Shown: positions 17,611-27,161, counted from the stretch's first letter. The stretch: DNA of 64,000 nt from an uncultured Clostridia bacterium (GCA_944384835.1 CALWUU010000005.1:27817-91816); one strand, 5' to 3'. Numbers and translations: made by a program. Notes: a model not told the origin generated them from the letters alone.

Positions 17611-19863
17611 ATGTCCAGACCGTTTGCACTGATTGGTTTTGTTTATTTAGCCGTGCAAGCGGTCTCTATTTATTTTGGAAGCGGGTTCGCATTTTTAGCT
17701 TCAGGTTGTTTTCTTCTTGTATTTTTTCTAACGCTGTTTGTAACAAAATTACGTACGGCAAAAGTAATTCCAATTGCTTGTTTGGTAGCTGCTGTTGCTC
17801 TGGGTACGTATGCCGGGTATCACGTTTGGAAAATTGAGCCTTTAGCGGAGCTGGAAGAAAAAGACGCTTATATTACAGGAACATTATGCGAACTGCCCTA
17901 TGAAAATAACGGAAAATTTTATTATACTTTGCGTGTTGACAACATTGAAATAGATGGAATGGAGGAGCCACATAATCCGGGAAAGATGATTATGACCACA
18001 CGCAATGCCCTGGACATAGAAACGTATGGTACCATTAGCGGAAAAGTACATTTGTATCAAAGTTTTGGCTCCGAAGACGGATTTTCTGTTCGTCAGTATG
18101 ATTATTCCAAACGCATTCATATGCGGGCATATCTGTATGAATATGAAGGATATTCTATTTCACCGACTGCTGAGAAACCGCCGTATTATTATGCGTTATC
18201 CATTCGGAAAACGATGATGAATTCTTTGGATCGTTTGCTTCCGGCAGAAGAAGCCGGAATTATGAAAGCTGTTTTGCTTGGTGATAAAACCGGTTTGACT
18301 GATGAAATTAAATCAGATTTCAGGTCTGCCGGCACGTATCATTTGTTGGTGGTATCCGGTTTGCATATGACAATTGTGTTCCAAGGTCTGTTAAAACTCT
18401 TAAAGTTTTGTAAAATACCTCATAAACTCAGTTGTGTTATCACTGCATTCGGTGTTCTCAGTTTTATGGCAATTACAGGCTTTAGTCCTTCAGTGATGCG
18501 AAGCGGTATCATGAGCCTATTGTTTTTGGCTGCAATGATGTTTGACCGGAAAGCAGATTCGCTAAATTCACTGGGAATTGCCGTTTTCATATTATGCGCT
18601 GTCAATCCGTACGCTGCTGCTGATATTGGATTTTTATTATCTGTTGCCTCAGTGTTATCACTAATTTTGCTTTCAAACCCAATACGACAATTTTTTATAA
18701 ATAAAACAAAAAGAATCAAACGGGGCAGACGTTTATTAAACAGTACAATTGCTTCGATTTCGTCCTCCTTGGCGGTAACTATGGGCACACTGCCAATTAT
18801 GATTATGGCATTTAATACATTTTCTGTTATTTCTCCTATTTCCAATTTGTTTATGATAGCTCCATCAACGTTTATGCTTCCATTTTCAGGAATCGCTTCG
18901 TTGCTGGAATCCATTCCCTCACTGAGCCTTTTGGCAAAACCATTTGCACTGATAGGCGGATTAATTGCAAAGTATTTGATTTTTGCAGCACATTGGTTTG
19001 CAAAGATTCCTTTTTCTCTTATCTCCTCTGACTATGATTTTATCCTGCTTTGGCTTGCTATGACCATGCTGCTGTTTGCGGTTGCAATCCTGTTAGCGAA
19101 AAGAAAAATACTGATTCGTACTGTACTGACCTTATCTTCTATATTACTCATTGCCGGTGTGTTTTCTTATCAGCTTTCCAATCGCTCTACAGCAAGAGTT
19201 TCTGTTTTGGATGTGGAAGACGGCATTTCCGTTGTAGTGACTGCTAACCGTCAAACAGCAATTATCGGCTGCAATGCTTACAGTGATTATGCCACGCACC
19301 AATATTTAAAAGGACATGGCATTCACAATATTGATTATTTACAGCCAATTTCCGATGAGACAACAGAATATCAGAATTTGGCAAAACTCAACCAAGCGTT
19401 TCATACAGAGAATTTCGTATTGCCAAACGAACAATATTTTGCGGGAGATTTGGAAAAATCACTTGAAGAAGTAGAGAAAATTTCGTATTATGAAAAGAGT
19501 GCAAAAACAATTCTGAATGAGGATGTAACCATTGAACTGCATTCCACTGCCAAAGGCAGTTATACCGTTTTGACTGTAAGAGATATACGGATGTTAATTC
19601 TTTCTTCAGAATATGATTTAACCAATATAGACATAGATTTAAACCAGATTGATATTTTAATTACCGATACCGTTCCACAGCATGCTGAATATTTACAATC
19701 ATTTATTACCGTGCTTTCCATGGAAGAACAATCCATGGCTGATTCAGTAAAGAAAATGGAGATGGGAAATGTACAGCTGTATGCAACGGCAGGAAGAGGT
19801 AATTTCCATATTGATATTGAAGGAGACAGAAGCATTATATTAAGGAGGGGTTCCGGTGGCTGA
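17611..19863 (+). CDS. comEC: ComEC/Rec2-type DNA-uptake channel protein with degenerate C-terminal domain
   Basis: A 750-residue membrane protein. An N-terminal DUF4131 region (to ~residue 170) precedes the competence domain, with family motif YHLLVVSGLHMTIVF near 243 and about eight helices up to ~530. The C-terminal ~210 residues match the position of the usual metallo-beta-lactamase nuclease-like domain. However, the HxHxDH-type metal motif is absent: the place reads DYLQPISDETTEYQ. ComEC carries single-stranded DNA across the membrane. The start follows GGGGGAAAA; the last 8 bp overlap holA. Confidence 0.88.
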   Translation: MSRPFALIGFVYLAVQAVSIYFGSGFAFLASGCFLLVFFLTLFVTKLRTAKVIPIACLVAAVALGTYAGYHVWKIEPLAELEEKDAYITGTLCELPYENNGKFYYTLRVDNIEIDGMEEPHNPGKMIMTTRNALDIETYGTISGKVHLYQSFGSEDGFSVRQYDYSKRIHMRAYLYEYEGYSISPTAEKPPYYYALSIRKTMMNSLDRLLPAEEAGIMKAVLLGDKTGLTDEIKSDFRSAGTYHLLVVSGLHMTIVFQGLLKLLKFCKIPHKLSCVITAFGVLSFMAITGFSPSVMRSGIMSLLFLAAMMFDRKADSLNSLGIAVFILCAVNPYAAADIGFLLSVASVLSLILLSNPIRQFFINKTKRIKRGRRLLNSTIASISSSLAVTMGTLPIMIMAFNTFSVISPISNLFMIAPSTFMLPFSGIASLLESIPSLSLLAKPFALIGGLIAKYLIFAAHWFAKIPFSLISSDYDFILLWLAMTMLLFAVAILLAKRKILIRTVLTLSSILLIAGVFSYQLSNRSTARVSVLDVEDGISVVVTANRQTAIIGCNAYSDYATHQYLKGHGIHNIDYLQPISDETTEYQNLAKLNQAFHTENFVLPNEQYFAGDLEKSLEEVEKISYYEKSAKTILNEDVTIELHSTAKGSYTVLTVRDIRMLILSSEYDLTNIDIDLNQIDILITDTVPQHAEYLQSFITVLSMEEQSMADSVKKMEMGNVQLYATAGRGNFHIDIEGDRSIILRRGSGG

Positions 19864-20908
19864 GTACACAGAGCAGGATCTGAAAAAAAGTATAGAACAA
19901 GGAAATTTCAGCAATGTGTATTTTTTCTATGGAGAAGAAAAAATGCTGATGGAATCCGCAGTAAAAAAATTGGTTCATCAGGCAACGGGAAATCAGTTTT
20001 TGGATTTTAACTATCAAAATTTCGACGGTGCTTTTGCGGATGCACAGGAAATTGTGCGCGCGGCGGAAGGACTGCCGTTTATGGCAGATTATAAATGTGT
20101 TATTGTCAATGATTTTAATGTGGAAAAACGTGACTCAGCCGATATGGAAGAAATCAAAGCATTAATTGCAGAGCCTCCGGAAAGCTGTGTGCTTATTTTT
20201 TATTTATCCAATCTTGATTTTAACGTAAAGCGTCCCGGAAAATGGGGTAGCTTTATCACGGCGGTCAATAAAACGGGAGTAACGGTACACTTCAAACGAA
20301 AAACAAACTCCGAACTGGAAAAACTGTTATGCTCCGCGGCACAAAAAAGAGGATGTTCTTTGAGCAGACAAAATGCTGCGCATATTCTTTTTTTAAGTGG
20401 AAATGATTTGCAAACGCTGTACAATGAAATAGAAAAATTATGCGCATATACCAAAGAAGGAGAAATTACAAAAGAGACCATTGACCTGAATGTAGTCAGG
20501 AATTTTGAAACAACTGTTTTTCTCTTGGCAAATGCAGTTGTTGCGGGGAATTATAATAAAGCGTATGAATTACTGGATATTTTGTTTTATCAAAATGAAG
20601 ACCCCATTGCCATTTTAGCAGTTTTGGCGGCTTCCTACGTAGACATGTACCGCGTTCGCGCCTGTATACAAAGCGGACAAGCGGTATCAACGCTTTTACA
20701 GCATTTTGATTATAAGGGAAAAGAATTTAAATTAAAAAATGCGGAACGCGACAGTGCAAATTTATCTATGACGGCGCTGAAAAAGAGTTTGCAGTTGTTA
20801 TTGGATACGGATGTTGCGTTGAAAAGTTCTCGTATGGATAACCGCATTATCATGGAACAGTTGTTGGCAAACTTATTGATTGTATCGGGAAAAGGGGAGC
20901 AGACTTGA
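19856..20908 (+). CDS. holA: DNA polymerase III subunit delta
   Basis: A 350-residue clamp-loader subunit that opens the beta sliding clamp. The N-terminus with NVYFFYGEEKMLMESAVKKL is characteristic of HolA, followed by an AAA+-like fold without a working P-loop and a C-terminal helical collar. It starts with GTG at 19856 behind AGGAGGGG, overlapping comEC. The comEC-holA order is common in Firmicutes. Confidence 0.93.
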   Translation: MAEYTEQDLKKSIEQGNFSNVYFFYGEEKMLMESAVKKLVHQATGNQFLDFNYQNFDGAFADAQEIVRAAEGLPFMADYKCVIVNDFNVEKRDSADMEEIKALIAEPPESCVLIFYLSNLDFNVKRPGKWGSFITAVNKTGVTVHFKRKTNSELEKLLCSAAQKRGCSLSRQNAAHILFLSGNDLQTLYNEIEKLCAYTKEGEITKETIDLNVVRNFETTVFLLANAVVAGNYNKAYELLDILFYQNEDPIAILAVLAASYVDMYRVRACIQSGQAVSTLLQHFDYKGKEFKLKNAERDSANLSMTALKKSLQLLLDTDVALKSSRMDNRIIMEQLLANLLIVSGKGEQT

Positions 20909-21516
20909 TTGTTGTAAAAGAAGCCATTATTGTTGAGGGAAAATATGATAAAATAAAATTATCTTCCTTTATCGATGGAATGATCATTGAAGCCCGCGGC
21001 TTTAGAATTTTTAAAGATAAAGAACAAATGGCATTTATTCGCAAAATGGCAGATGCCCGAGGATTACTGATTTTAACAGACAGTGACTCCGCTGGATTTT
21101 TGATTCGTAATTACTTAAAAAGCTGTATTGCTCCAGATAAAATCAAGCATGCCTATATTCCGGATATTTTTGGAAAAGAACCGCGTAAGACTTCCTATTC
21201 TAAGGAAGGAAAACTTGGGGTAGAGGGAATAGAAAAGCAGCTTTTAATCAATGCTTTGGAGAAAGCAGGTGTTGTTGTACATGAGGAGACAACGTCTGAA
21301 AGCAAAGAATGTGTCAGACAGGTAACAAAACAAGATTTTTTTGAGTGGGGCCTCACCGGAAGAGATGACAGCAATAAAAAAAGAAAACAATTATTAAAAC
21401 AATTAAAGTTACCTGAACATTTGACTACAAATGCTATGATAGATGCAATTAACAGTTTTATGTCGTATGAAGCATGCTTGCTTCATATACAGCGCCTGAA
21501 TCAACAAGGAGAGTAA
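20905..21516 (+). CDS. rnmV: Ribonuclease M5-type TOPRIM protein
   Basis: A 203-residue protein with a TOPRIM domain: Glu in AIIVEGKYDKIKL (~residue 6-18), DSDSAG near 59-64. The C-terminal half is DUF4093-like. RNase M5 matures 5S rRNA. The start is TTG at 20905, overlapping the holA stop by 4 bp, after AAAGGGGAG. Length is somewhat above the usual ~185 residues. It is not next to ksgA, its usual Bacillus neighbour, so the specific name is a family-level call. Confidence 0.83.
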   Translation: MIVVKEAIIVEGKYDKIKLSSFIDGMIIEARGFRIFKDKEQMAFIRKMADARGLLILTDSDSAGFLIRNYLKSCIAPDKIKHAYIPDIFGKEPRKTSYSKEGKLGVEGIEKQLLINALEKAGVVVHEETTSESKECVRQVTKQDFFEWGLTGRDDSNKKRKQLLKQLKLPEHLTTNAMIDAINSFMSYEACLLHIQRLNQQGE

Positions 21517-21517
21517 T

Positions 21518-21799
21518 ATGGTAATTGCTGCAGTAGAAATTACATTGTATTTGCCTTGGGTTCACTCTTTAAAAGAAAAACGAATGGCAGTAAAAAGTAT
21601 TTTACAAAAAACACAGCATCATTTTCATATTTCCGCCGCAGAAGTCAATTATCAAGATGTGCAGCAATCAGCGGCAATTGCCTTTGCCGCTGTAACTTGT
21701 ACCGTTGGACAGGCAGATCAAGTTTTGCAGAATATTATCCGGTATGTACAGGAACATACACAAGCAGAAATTACAAATATAGACAGAATGATTTACTAA
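21518..21799 (+). CDS. DUF503 protein (YlxP-like)
   Basis: A 93-residue protein with the DUF503 hallmark LPWVHSLKEKRMAVKSIL near residue 13. Family members are small ferredoxin-fold proteins, often next to rbfA and infB; the Bacillus homologue is ylxP. Function unknown. It starts one base after the RNase M5 stop, in the same operon. Confidence 0.88.
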   Translation: MVIAAVEITLYLPWVHSLKEKRMAVKSILQKTQHHFHISAAEVNYQDVQQSAAIAFAAVTCTVGQADQVLQNIIRYVQEHTQAEITNIDRMIY

Positions 21800-21881
21800 A
21801 TTTCTCATCGCTTGACTGCTGTTTCAGAATCCGTTATGATGAATGACAGAGAGTAACACCGAAATAAGGAGGTGCCCAACA

Positions 21882-23483
21882 ATGAGTGAACCGTATGACA
21901 AGGAAAAATCAAAAAAGAATGCATCTCGCTTAAAAGAAATTATTCTTACCCTGCGTAAATATCACTTGCACCGTGGCTTTGCACCTGAAAAGCTGTACGG
22001 GATTTTAGAAGATTTAGGTCCTACTTATGTAAAAATAGGTCAAATTCTTTCCATGAGGCAGGATATGCTTCCAAAAGCTTACTGCGACGAATTGACAAAA
22101 CTGCGTTCCAATGTAAAACCGTTGGATTTCCAGGAAGTTTGTGCGGTATTAGACGAAGAATACGGTTGCTCTTACAAGGAAAAATTTGCTCAAATTGATG
22201 AAAAACCGCTGGGCTCTGCTTCTATTGCACAAGTACATTCTGCCACACTGACAGACGGACAGGAAGTTGTAATTAAAGTACAAAGACCAAATATTTACGA
22301 AACCATGTCTAAGGATATCAGCATTTTAAAGCGTGCAATCAGCATGGTAAAAATGGTAAGCGATATTGGCAATGTAATGGATTTAAGAGCTGTAATCGAT
22401 GAAATATGGAATACTGCCAAAGAAGAAATGGATTTTTTAATGGAAGCAGGACATATGGATCGTTTTGCGCAATTAAACAGCGGTATCAGCTATATTACGT
22501 ATCCGAAAGTATATCATGCCCTTACGACGAAGCATGTGTTGGTAATGGAACGTATGAAAGGTATCCCTGTGGACAAAGTGGACAAGCTGACAGAATTGGG
22601 ATACGATATGAATGAAATTGGTCAAAAACTGGCTGAAAATTTTGTAAAACAGATTTTGGATGATGCATTTTTCCATGCAGACCCGCATCCGGGCAATATT
22701 TGGATCATGGACGGTAAAATTGCCTGGTTGGATTTTGGTATGATGGGGAAATTAACAGGACGTGACAAAGAATTAATTCGTTCTGCCGTGACTGCAATTG
22801 TGAACAATGATATTTATCAATTGAAAAATGTATTTTTAACTTTGGGTACTGCCAAACAGCCAATTGACCACGCCTTGCTATATACCGATGTAGATGACAT
22901 GGTTTCCCGCTATGGTAATTTAGAATTGGGAAATATGAATTTGGGTGTGGTATTTCAAGAATTTATGCAGGTTGCCAACAAACATCATATTTTGCTGCCC
23001 CAGAGTGTCACTATGTTGGGAAGAGGTGTTATGACCATCGAAGGCGTACTGCGTTTTTGCGCACCTGAAATTAATTTGCTTCAAATTTTGGCTACCCATA
23101 TGTCCAATGAATTTTTCAGAAATTTAGATTGGAATAAAGAGCTAAAACGTACAGGAAAAGGATTATACACTCTTTTTAATAAAGTTGCAGTAATTCCGTC
23201 ACAATTGTCAGATTTAATACAGATGACAGTGAAAGGGCAAACAAAGATTAATCTGGATATCAGCGGTTCTGAGGCGCCTTTAAAACGGATTGACCGTATG
23301 GTGAACCGTATCATTGCGGCAGTCATTATTATGGCTTTGATTATTGGTTCCAGCTTGTTATGTTTAACCGAGATACGTCCTATGGTTGGTGATATACCGC
23401 TACTGGCAATGCTTGGCTATATATTGGCAGGTATCATAGGAGGAATATTGGTATTCTTTATGGTACGGAAAAAGAAAAAATAA
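21882..23483 (+). CDS. UbiB/ABC1/COQ8 atypical kinase family protein
   Basis: A 533-residue protein. The family KxGQ motif is YVKIGQILSMRQD (~residue 50), the Ala-rich nucleotide loop is GSASIAQVHSA (~111), and the catalytic part is HADPHPGNIW (~265) with LDFGMMG. Two transmembrane helices close the C-terminus (about 485-530). UbiB-like ATPases support isoprenoid-lipid or quinone metabolism at the membrane. The ATG at 21882 follows AAGGAGG. Confidence 0.93.
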   Translation: MSEPYDKEKSKKNASRLKEIILTLRKYHLHRGFAPEKLYGILEDLGPTYVKIGQILSMRQDMLPKAYCDELTKLRSNVKPLDFQEVCAVLDEEYGCSYKEKFAQIDEKPLGSASIAQVHSATLTDGQEVVIKVQRPNIYETMSKDISILKRAISMVKMVSDIGNVMDLRAVIDEIWNTAKEEMDFLMEAGHMDRFAQLNSGISYITYPKVYHALTTKHVLVMERMKGIPVDKVDKLTELGYDMNEIGQKLAENFVKQILDDAFFHADPHPGNIWIMDGKIAWLDFGMMGKLTGRDKELIRSAVTAIVNNDIYQLKNVFLTLGTAKQPIDHALLYTDVDDMVSRYGNLELGNMNLGVVFQEFMQVANKHHILLPQSVTMLGRGVMTIEGVLRFCAPEINLLQILATHMSNEFFRNLDWNKELKRTGKGLYTLFNKVAVIPSQLSDLIQMTVKGQTKINLDISGSEAPLKRIDRMVNRIIAAVIIMALIIGSSLLCLTEIRPMVGDIPLLAMLGYILAGIIGGILVFFMVRKKKK

Positions 23484-23562
23484 ATTTATGATATTACGTA
23501 ACAGAAAAGCAGCAGTGCAACAGGAGAAGAAGCACATATTTTCTTTTCATCGTATCATCAAA

Positions 23563-23602
23563 AAACACACCTGTGCTTATATTTTAAGCACAGGTGTGTT
23601 TT
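23563..23602 (+). terminator. Bidirectional terminator between UbiB and phasin-like genes
   Basis: Stem AACACACCTGTGCTTA / TAAGCACAGGTGTGTT with TTTT on the plus side and a matching A run on the other. It serves convergent transcripts. Confidence 0.9.
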
Positions 23603-23619
23603 GGTTCGTATTGCAAACA

Positions 23620-23937
23620 TTAGGATTCACTGTCATATTTCTTTTGTTTTTCTTCCAGTTCAGCTAATTTTGCTTTAATTTTTGCTAGGTCTTCTGCATT
23701 TAACTGTTCTAGTTTTTCAGTGACATCTGCAGCACAAGCAGCAGATGCTTTCTCTTCTTTTTTTTCTTGAATATCATGTTTTAACTCTTCATTTAAAGCT
23801 TTGCCTTGTTCTACGGTAATTTCACCTTTTTTCACAAGTTCATCCACAATATCCTTTGATTTTTCTACCGTTGTTGCAAGAGCGCCAATACCTGCTAATA
23901 ATACTTTTTTTAAATCACTTTCTAAATTTCCCAGCAT
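23620..23937 (-). CDS. Phasin-like small coiled-coil protein
   Basis: A 105-residue acidic-basic helical protein. The N-terminal half resembles polyhydroxyalkanoate granule-associated phasin relatives (KVLLAGIGALATTVEKSKDI), and the C-terminal half is a Glu/Lys-rich coiled coil. In Firmicutes such proteins often lack any PHA pathway, so the function is unknown; none is seen in this window. AAAGGAGC precedes the ATG at 23937. Confidence 0.82.
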   Translation of the reverse strand: MLGNLESDLKKVLLAGIGALATTVEKSKDIVDELVKKGEITVEQGKALNEELKHDIQEKKEEKASAACAADVTEKLEQLNAEDLAKIKAKLAELEEKQKKYDSES

Positions 23938-24026
23938 AATGAATGCTCCTTTCATCAGTGATGTGTTTTTATTTTGCTATGATATATTATTATAGCATAT
24001 AGTAGCAGACATTGCAATTTACTGGC

Positions 24027-25034
24027 TTATTGTCTGATTTTCTTTTTATTCCCCCAAAATGTTTTAATTTGGTATGGAGATAACGATTCGGCAAACTCTT
24101 GTTTTAAGTGAAGCAGATATTGCACATCGTTTACAATTTCGTACAACACTGCCCTTGCCTCAAATTCTTTTCTGTCTTTTGGCAATGCTCCCGTACGAAA
24201 TTTTATGCGCATTTCTTGCAGTTTGTCCAGCATTTCTTGTGCATTGTCGTGCTTTTCAATGGAATTGGCCACTTCTTTTAAATAATAAGAAATTTCATTT
24301 GCTTGTGCGGGAGCACATTCGATTCGTTGTAGATTCGTTGCTATGATTTGTAATATCTCATATTGTTTTAAACGCATTTTTAAATATTGCAGATAATAAC
24401 CCGTGTCAGAAAATAAGTGATTATTTACATGTAAATCTGTCGCTTGAATTGATTTTTGAAAAATAGGAGATAATATATCAAATTGCCGCTGTATACTTTG
24501 TGACCGATCCAGTAAAAGAATGCTGTCTGAAAAATATAGCAGAAGCTCCTTAAAGTGGCTGTCGATGGTGGTCTGGTACGCTTTTATTTTTTTGATTTGA
24601 TTTGGCATGTATAAATTCATAATAATGCCCATGATAATTCCGATTGTCATTAAAATTGCTTCATTTAATAAACTGTTTGCAGTAATAGAATGAGTGGTCC
24701 ATATGTGTAACATCAAGACGGTGCTCATAGAAAGTCCGTCTGTCAATTCAAATGCTTGACAGAGAATTACAATGATAATGAAATAAACAGCAAGACTCCA
24801 GATAGAAAATTGGAAGATTGTAAATGAGAGAATAGCAATGGAAGAGGCGAGCAGAAAAGCGATGGAACGTTTCCATGCAACAATTAAAGTATCTCTTTTC
24901 GTGTTTAAAATGCTAAGTAAAGTAATTGTAACGACAGAGGTACTGTGATCCAGATGCAGCATGTTTGCTATAATAAAAGCAAGACAGCAGCCAAGCGTAA
25001 TTTTTATTGCTTTGATGATATTGATTTTAACCAT
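24027..25034 (-). CDS. Aromatic acid exporter family (FUSC/DUF939-like) membrane protein
   Basis: A 335-residue protein with about five or six transmembrane helices in the first 145 residues and a soluble helical C-terminal half of about 190 residues. The N-terminus IKAIKITLGCCLAFIIANML followed by STSVVTITLLSI is the usual FUSC/ArAE entry. The family includes p-hydroxybenzoate efflux proteins; the substrate here is unknown. AAGGAGC precedes the ATG at 25034. A second family member is cut by the right window edge at 63144. Confidence 0.85.
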   Translation of the reverse strand: MVKINIIKAIKITLGCCLAFIIANMLHLDHSTSVVTITLLSILNTKRDTLIVAWKRSIAFLLASSIAILSFTIFQFSIWSLAVYFIIIVILCQAFELTDGLSMSTVLMLHIWTTHSITANSLLNEAILMTIGIIMGIIMNLYMPNQIKKIKAYQTTIDSHFKELLLYFSDSILLLDRSQSIQRQFDILSPIFQKSIQATDLHVNNHLFSDTGYYLQYLKMRLKQYEILQIIATNLQRIECAPAQANEISYYLKEVANSIEKHDNAQEMLDKLQEMRIKFRTGALPKDRKEFEARAVLYEIVNDVQYLLHLKQEFAESLSPYQIKTFWGNKKKIRQ

Positions 25035-25441
25035 AACTTTGCTCCTTACAGTCTGCTTATAGTATGTGTAGTTTGATAGAAGCATAGTCAAAAGCAAACA
25101 AAGATTATACGAAATGCAGTATTTGTTTTATACACAGACTTGTTTGGAATATACACTGACAAATATTTTTATTATGAATGCTGTTTTTAAAAACCAAAGT
25201 TTATATTTGGAGTGCGGGAAGAAAAGTACAGTATGTCCTTCAGGCAGATTTGCATTGGAGGAATGTCTTGCTATGGAAAATCAACAATGCTATAATCTTG
25301 ATATCTTCGCAAATAATGTTGGTGAGAGTTTATTTAAAAAATATGATATTAGGAATGGTAACTTTACTGTGAGATGGTTCAAAGACAGTCTCTCACATTC
25401 TTTGTAAATAAATATATTAAGAGATCTAGAAGGAGAATATA
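25035..25441. other. Intergenic region, no supported gene
   Basis: An open frame of up to 97 codons crosses 25114-25407, but its first ATGs lack a ribosome binding site and the product resembles no family I know. GGAGG at 25258 precedes an internal ATG (25273) by about 11 bases, so a 44-residue product is possible but weak. The divergent promoter of the exporter probably lies at the left end. Confidence 0.4.
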
Positions 25442-26068
25442 ATGGAGTATAATCACCATGTCATTCGCTTGGAAACCCCTGACGACTATCAAAAAGTGGA
25501 AAATTTAACACGTGAAGCATTTTGGAATGTTTATCGTCCGGGATGTATAGAGCACTATATTTTACATCAGTTCCGCTTCAGGGATGCTTTTGTACCGGAA
25601 CTCGATTTGGTTATGGAAAAGGATGGTATCATTATTGGTCATGTAATGTATGCAAATGCAGAAATCATATCTGATGATGGGAGAAAAATATCGATTATGA
25701 CATTTGGACCAATCAGTATTGCGCCTGAATACCAAAGAAAGGGATATGGAAAAGAATTACTTGATGCTTCTATGGAAAAAGCTAGAAGCCTTGGAGTAGG
25801 AGCGCTGTGTATAGAAGGAAATATTGATTTCTATGGTAAATCAGGATTTGTGACAGCCAGTTCAAAAGGAATTCATTATTATGCAGAATCAAGAAATGCT
25901 AAAGTGCCTTATTTTTTGGTAAAAGAATTAAAAGAAGGATTTTTAGATGATGTTACAGGAACGTACAAACCACCGGCAGGATATTTTATTGATGAAAAGG
26001 AAGCTGAAAAATTCGATGCCAGGTTTCCGTTCAAAGAGAAGCTAAAATTGCCCGGACAGCTTATATAA
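25442..26068 (+). CDS. GNAT family N-acetyltransferase
   Basis: A 208-residue acetyltransferase. The acetyl-CoA-binding motif A is FGPISIAPEYQRKGYGKELL, with the pyrophosphate-loop residues near 97-103; motif B follows at GNIDFYGKSGF. The closest type is YhbS-like. The acceptor substrate is unknown. AGAAGGAG precedes the ATG. It ends before a strong terminator and appears monocistronic. Confidence 0.9.
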   Translation: MEYNHHVIRLETPDDYQKVENLTREAFWNVYRPGCIEHYILHQFRFRDAFVPELDLVMEKDGIIIGHVMYANAEIISDDGRKISIMTFGPISIAPEYQRKGYGKELLDASMEKARSLGVGALCIEGNIDFYGKSGFVTASSKGIHYYAESRNAKVPYFLVKELKEGFLDDVTGTYKPPAGYFIDEKEAEKFDARFPFKEKLKLPGQLI

Positions 26069-26150
26069 ATAGAAAAAATTAGTAAAAGGATGTTTATAGG
26101 CGTTGCAGTCTTCCTATTCAGCAGAAGAGATTTGAATAAATATATAATAG

Positions 26151-26188
26151 AAAACGAGTCTGAACGTACATGTTCAGACTCGTTTTGT
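26151..26188 (+). terminator. Terminator downstream of the GNAT gene
   Basis: Stem AACGAGTCTGAAC / GTTCAGACTCGTT with a GTACAT loop and flanking A and T runs. Confidence 0.85.
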
Positions 26189-26343
26189 TCAGTCTAAATG
26201 GAATTTTTGAAACAAGGAATTTTATCGTAATATCATAAATTTACAATAAAACGGCAAACTCCAATATCAAAATTTCGTGCAACTATCATTTGAAGTGATT
26301 ACATCATTGTGAAGCTTATGTTTTTATTTAAAAGAGTTCCAAA

Positions 26344-26380
26344 ATAAAACTCCAAGTATCCAATTGGATACTTGGAGCGG
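26344..26380 (-). terminator. Terminator of the 50-residue peptide gene
   Basis: Perfect arms CTCCAAGTATCC / GGATACTTGGAG around AATT. On the minus strand it is followed by TTTTATTTT, so it fits the end of the transcript from 26521-26673. Confidence 0.75.
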
Positions 26381-26520
26381 TTCGATAAAATATACTTGAA
26401 CCAATGTGTCCTTGACTTTAGAACAAAGGACTGCCATTCCCAAATATGTCAGCGAATGAATCCAAAACGTCCATTTAACAAATAAATGTTTGTTGCAATA
26501 AAGTGTAAACAGTTATGGAC

Positions 26521-26673
26521 TTATTTAATAATACATTCGTTGTATCCTGGCAGACATTGTTTTTCACCACTGCCGGTTTCACCATTTTTATCTTTGCCGG
26601 ATAGCTCTGCCACTTTTGCTTCTAATGCTTCAATACGTGCTAGCAACTCTTCAATAACTTTATCATTGTTCAT
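26521..26673 (-). CDS. Small 50-residue protein with Cys-containing tail
   Basis: The frame starts MNNDKVIEELLARIEALEAK, a leucine-rich coiled-coil heptad helix. It then has a Gly/Lys/Ser linker and ends CLPGYNECIIK with two cysteines six residues apart. AAAGGAGG lies seven bases before the ATG, a consensus promoter is 29 bp further up, and a terminator is downstream, so this is a complete and probably well expressed gene. The helix-linker-short-Cys-tail plan recalls leader-core peptides of modified peptides, but no maturase is in the window. A small regulatory or structural protein is as likely. Confidence 0.72.
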   Translation of the reverse strand: MNNDKVIEELLARIEALEAKVAELSGKDKNGETGSGEKQCLPGYNECIIK

Positions 26674-26701
26674 ATAAATCAACCTCCTTTAAAATGGTTA
26701 A

Positions 26702-26730
26702 ATTATAGCAGACTTTTGCCAAATTGTCAA
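26702..26730 (-). promoter_or_regulatory. Consensus sigma-A promoter of the 50-residue peptide gene
   Basis: On the minus strand TTGACA, exactly 17 bp, TATAAT: perfect to the consensus. Confidence 0.9.
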
Positions 26731-27006
26731 GATAAGTGCCGTTTCAATTCTTATGAAATCCGGAAAAGCAGCGTCCGGTATTTTATTAGGGTTCCATTTA
26801 AAAAAATCCCTTTAACTTTTTTATATGTATCGTTTCATAAGATGAAAAATGGTGTCATGATATGGTTACATTGATTCATATAAAAAATAACAATATAGAA
26901 TACAGTCTAACGTGACTTCAGAATTTATATGTTTTATGACAGATATTATTTACAATTTGTTTTTTAATAACTGTAAATCGTTGTATAAATAGCTTTTTTG
27001 TCTATA
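26731..27006. other. Intergenic stretch with no gene seen
   Basis: AT-rich region between the divergent end of the peptide gene and the tRNA terminator. I see no ORF with an RBS and no RNA element. Confidence 0.5.
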
Positions 27007-27045
27007 AAAGAGTCTGGACACAGAATTCCTGTGTCCAGACTCTTT
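27007..27045 (-). terminator. Terminator after tRNA-Leu
   Basis: Stem AAGAGTCTGGACACAG / CTGTGTCCAGACTCTT, followed on the minus strand by TTTT. It begins five bases after the CCA end of the tRNA. Confidence 0.92.
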
Positions 27046-27049
27046 CATT

Positions 27050-27133
27050 TGGTGCGGCAAATGGGACTTGAACCCATACGTCAAAGACACACGCCCCTCA
27101 AACGTGCCTGTCTGCCAGTTCCAGCACTGCCGC
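27050..27133 (-). tRNA. tRNA-Leu (anticodon GAG)
   Basis: An 84-nt class II tRNA on the minus strand. The acceptor stem is GCGGCAG at the 5' end, pairing with the 3' end before an encoded CCA. The T arm contains GGGTTCAAGTCCC. The anticodon arm is CACGT-TTGAGGG-GCGTG, which places GAG at 34-36, decoding CUC and CUU. The variable arm is long, as expected for Leu. Confidence 0.95.
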
Positions 27134-27161
27134 ATTTATCATTATTTTGTCAACGGTAGCT

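Noticed and set aside
25114..25407. 97-codon ORF upstream of the GNAT gene
   Set aside because: No RBS at its first ATGs and no recognisable pattern; kept only as an intergenic note.
26950..27135. ORF over the tRNA region
   Set aside because: It overlaps tRNA-Leu(GAG) and its terminator, so it is not a protein gene.
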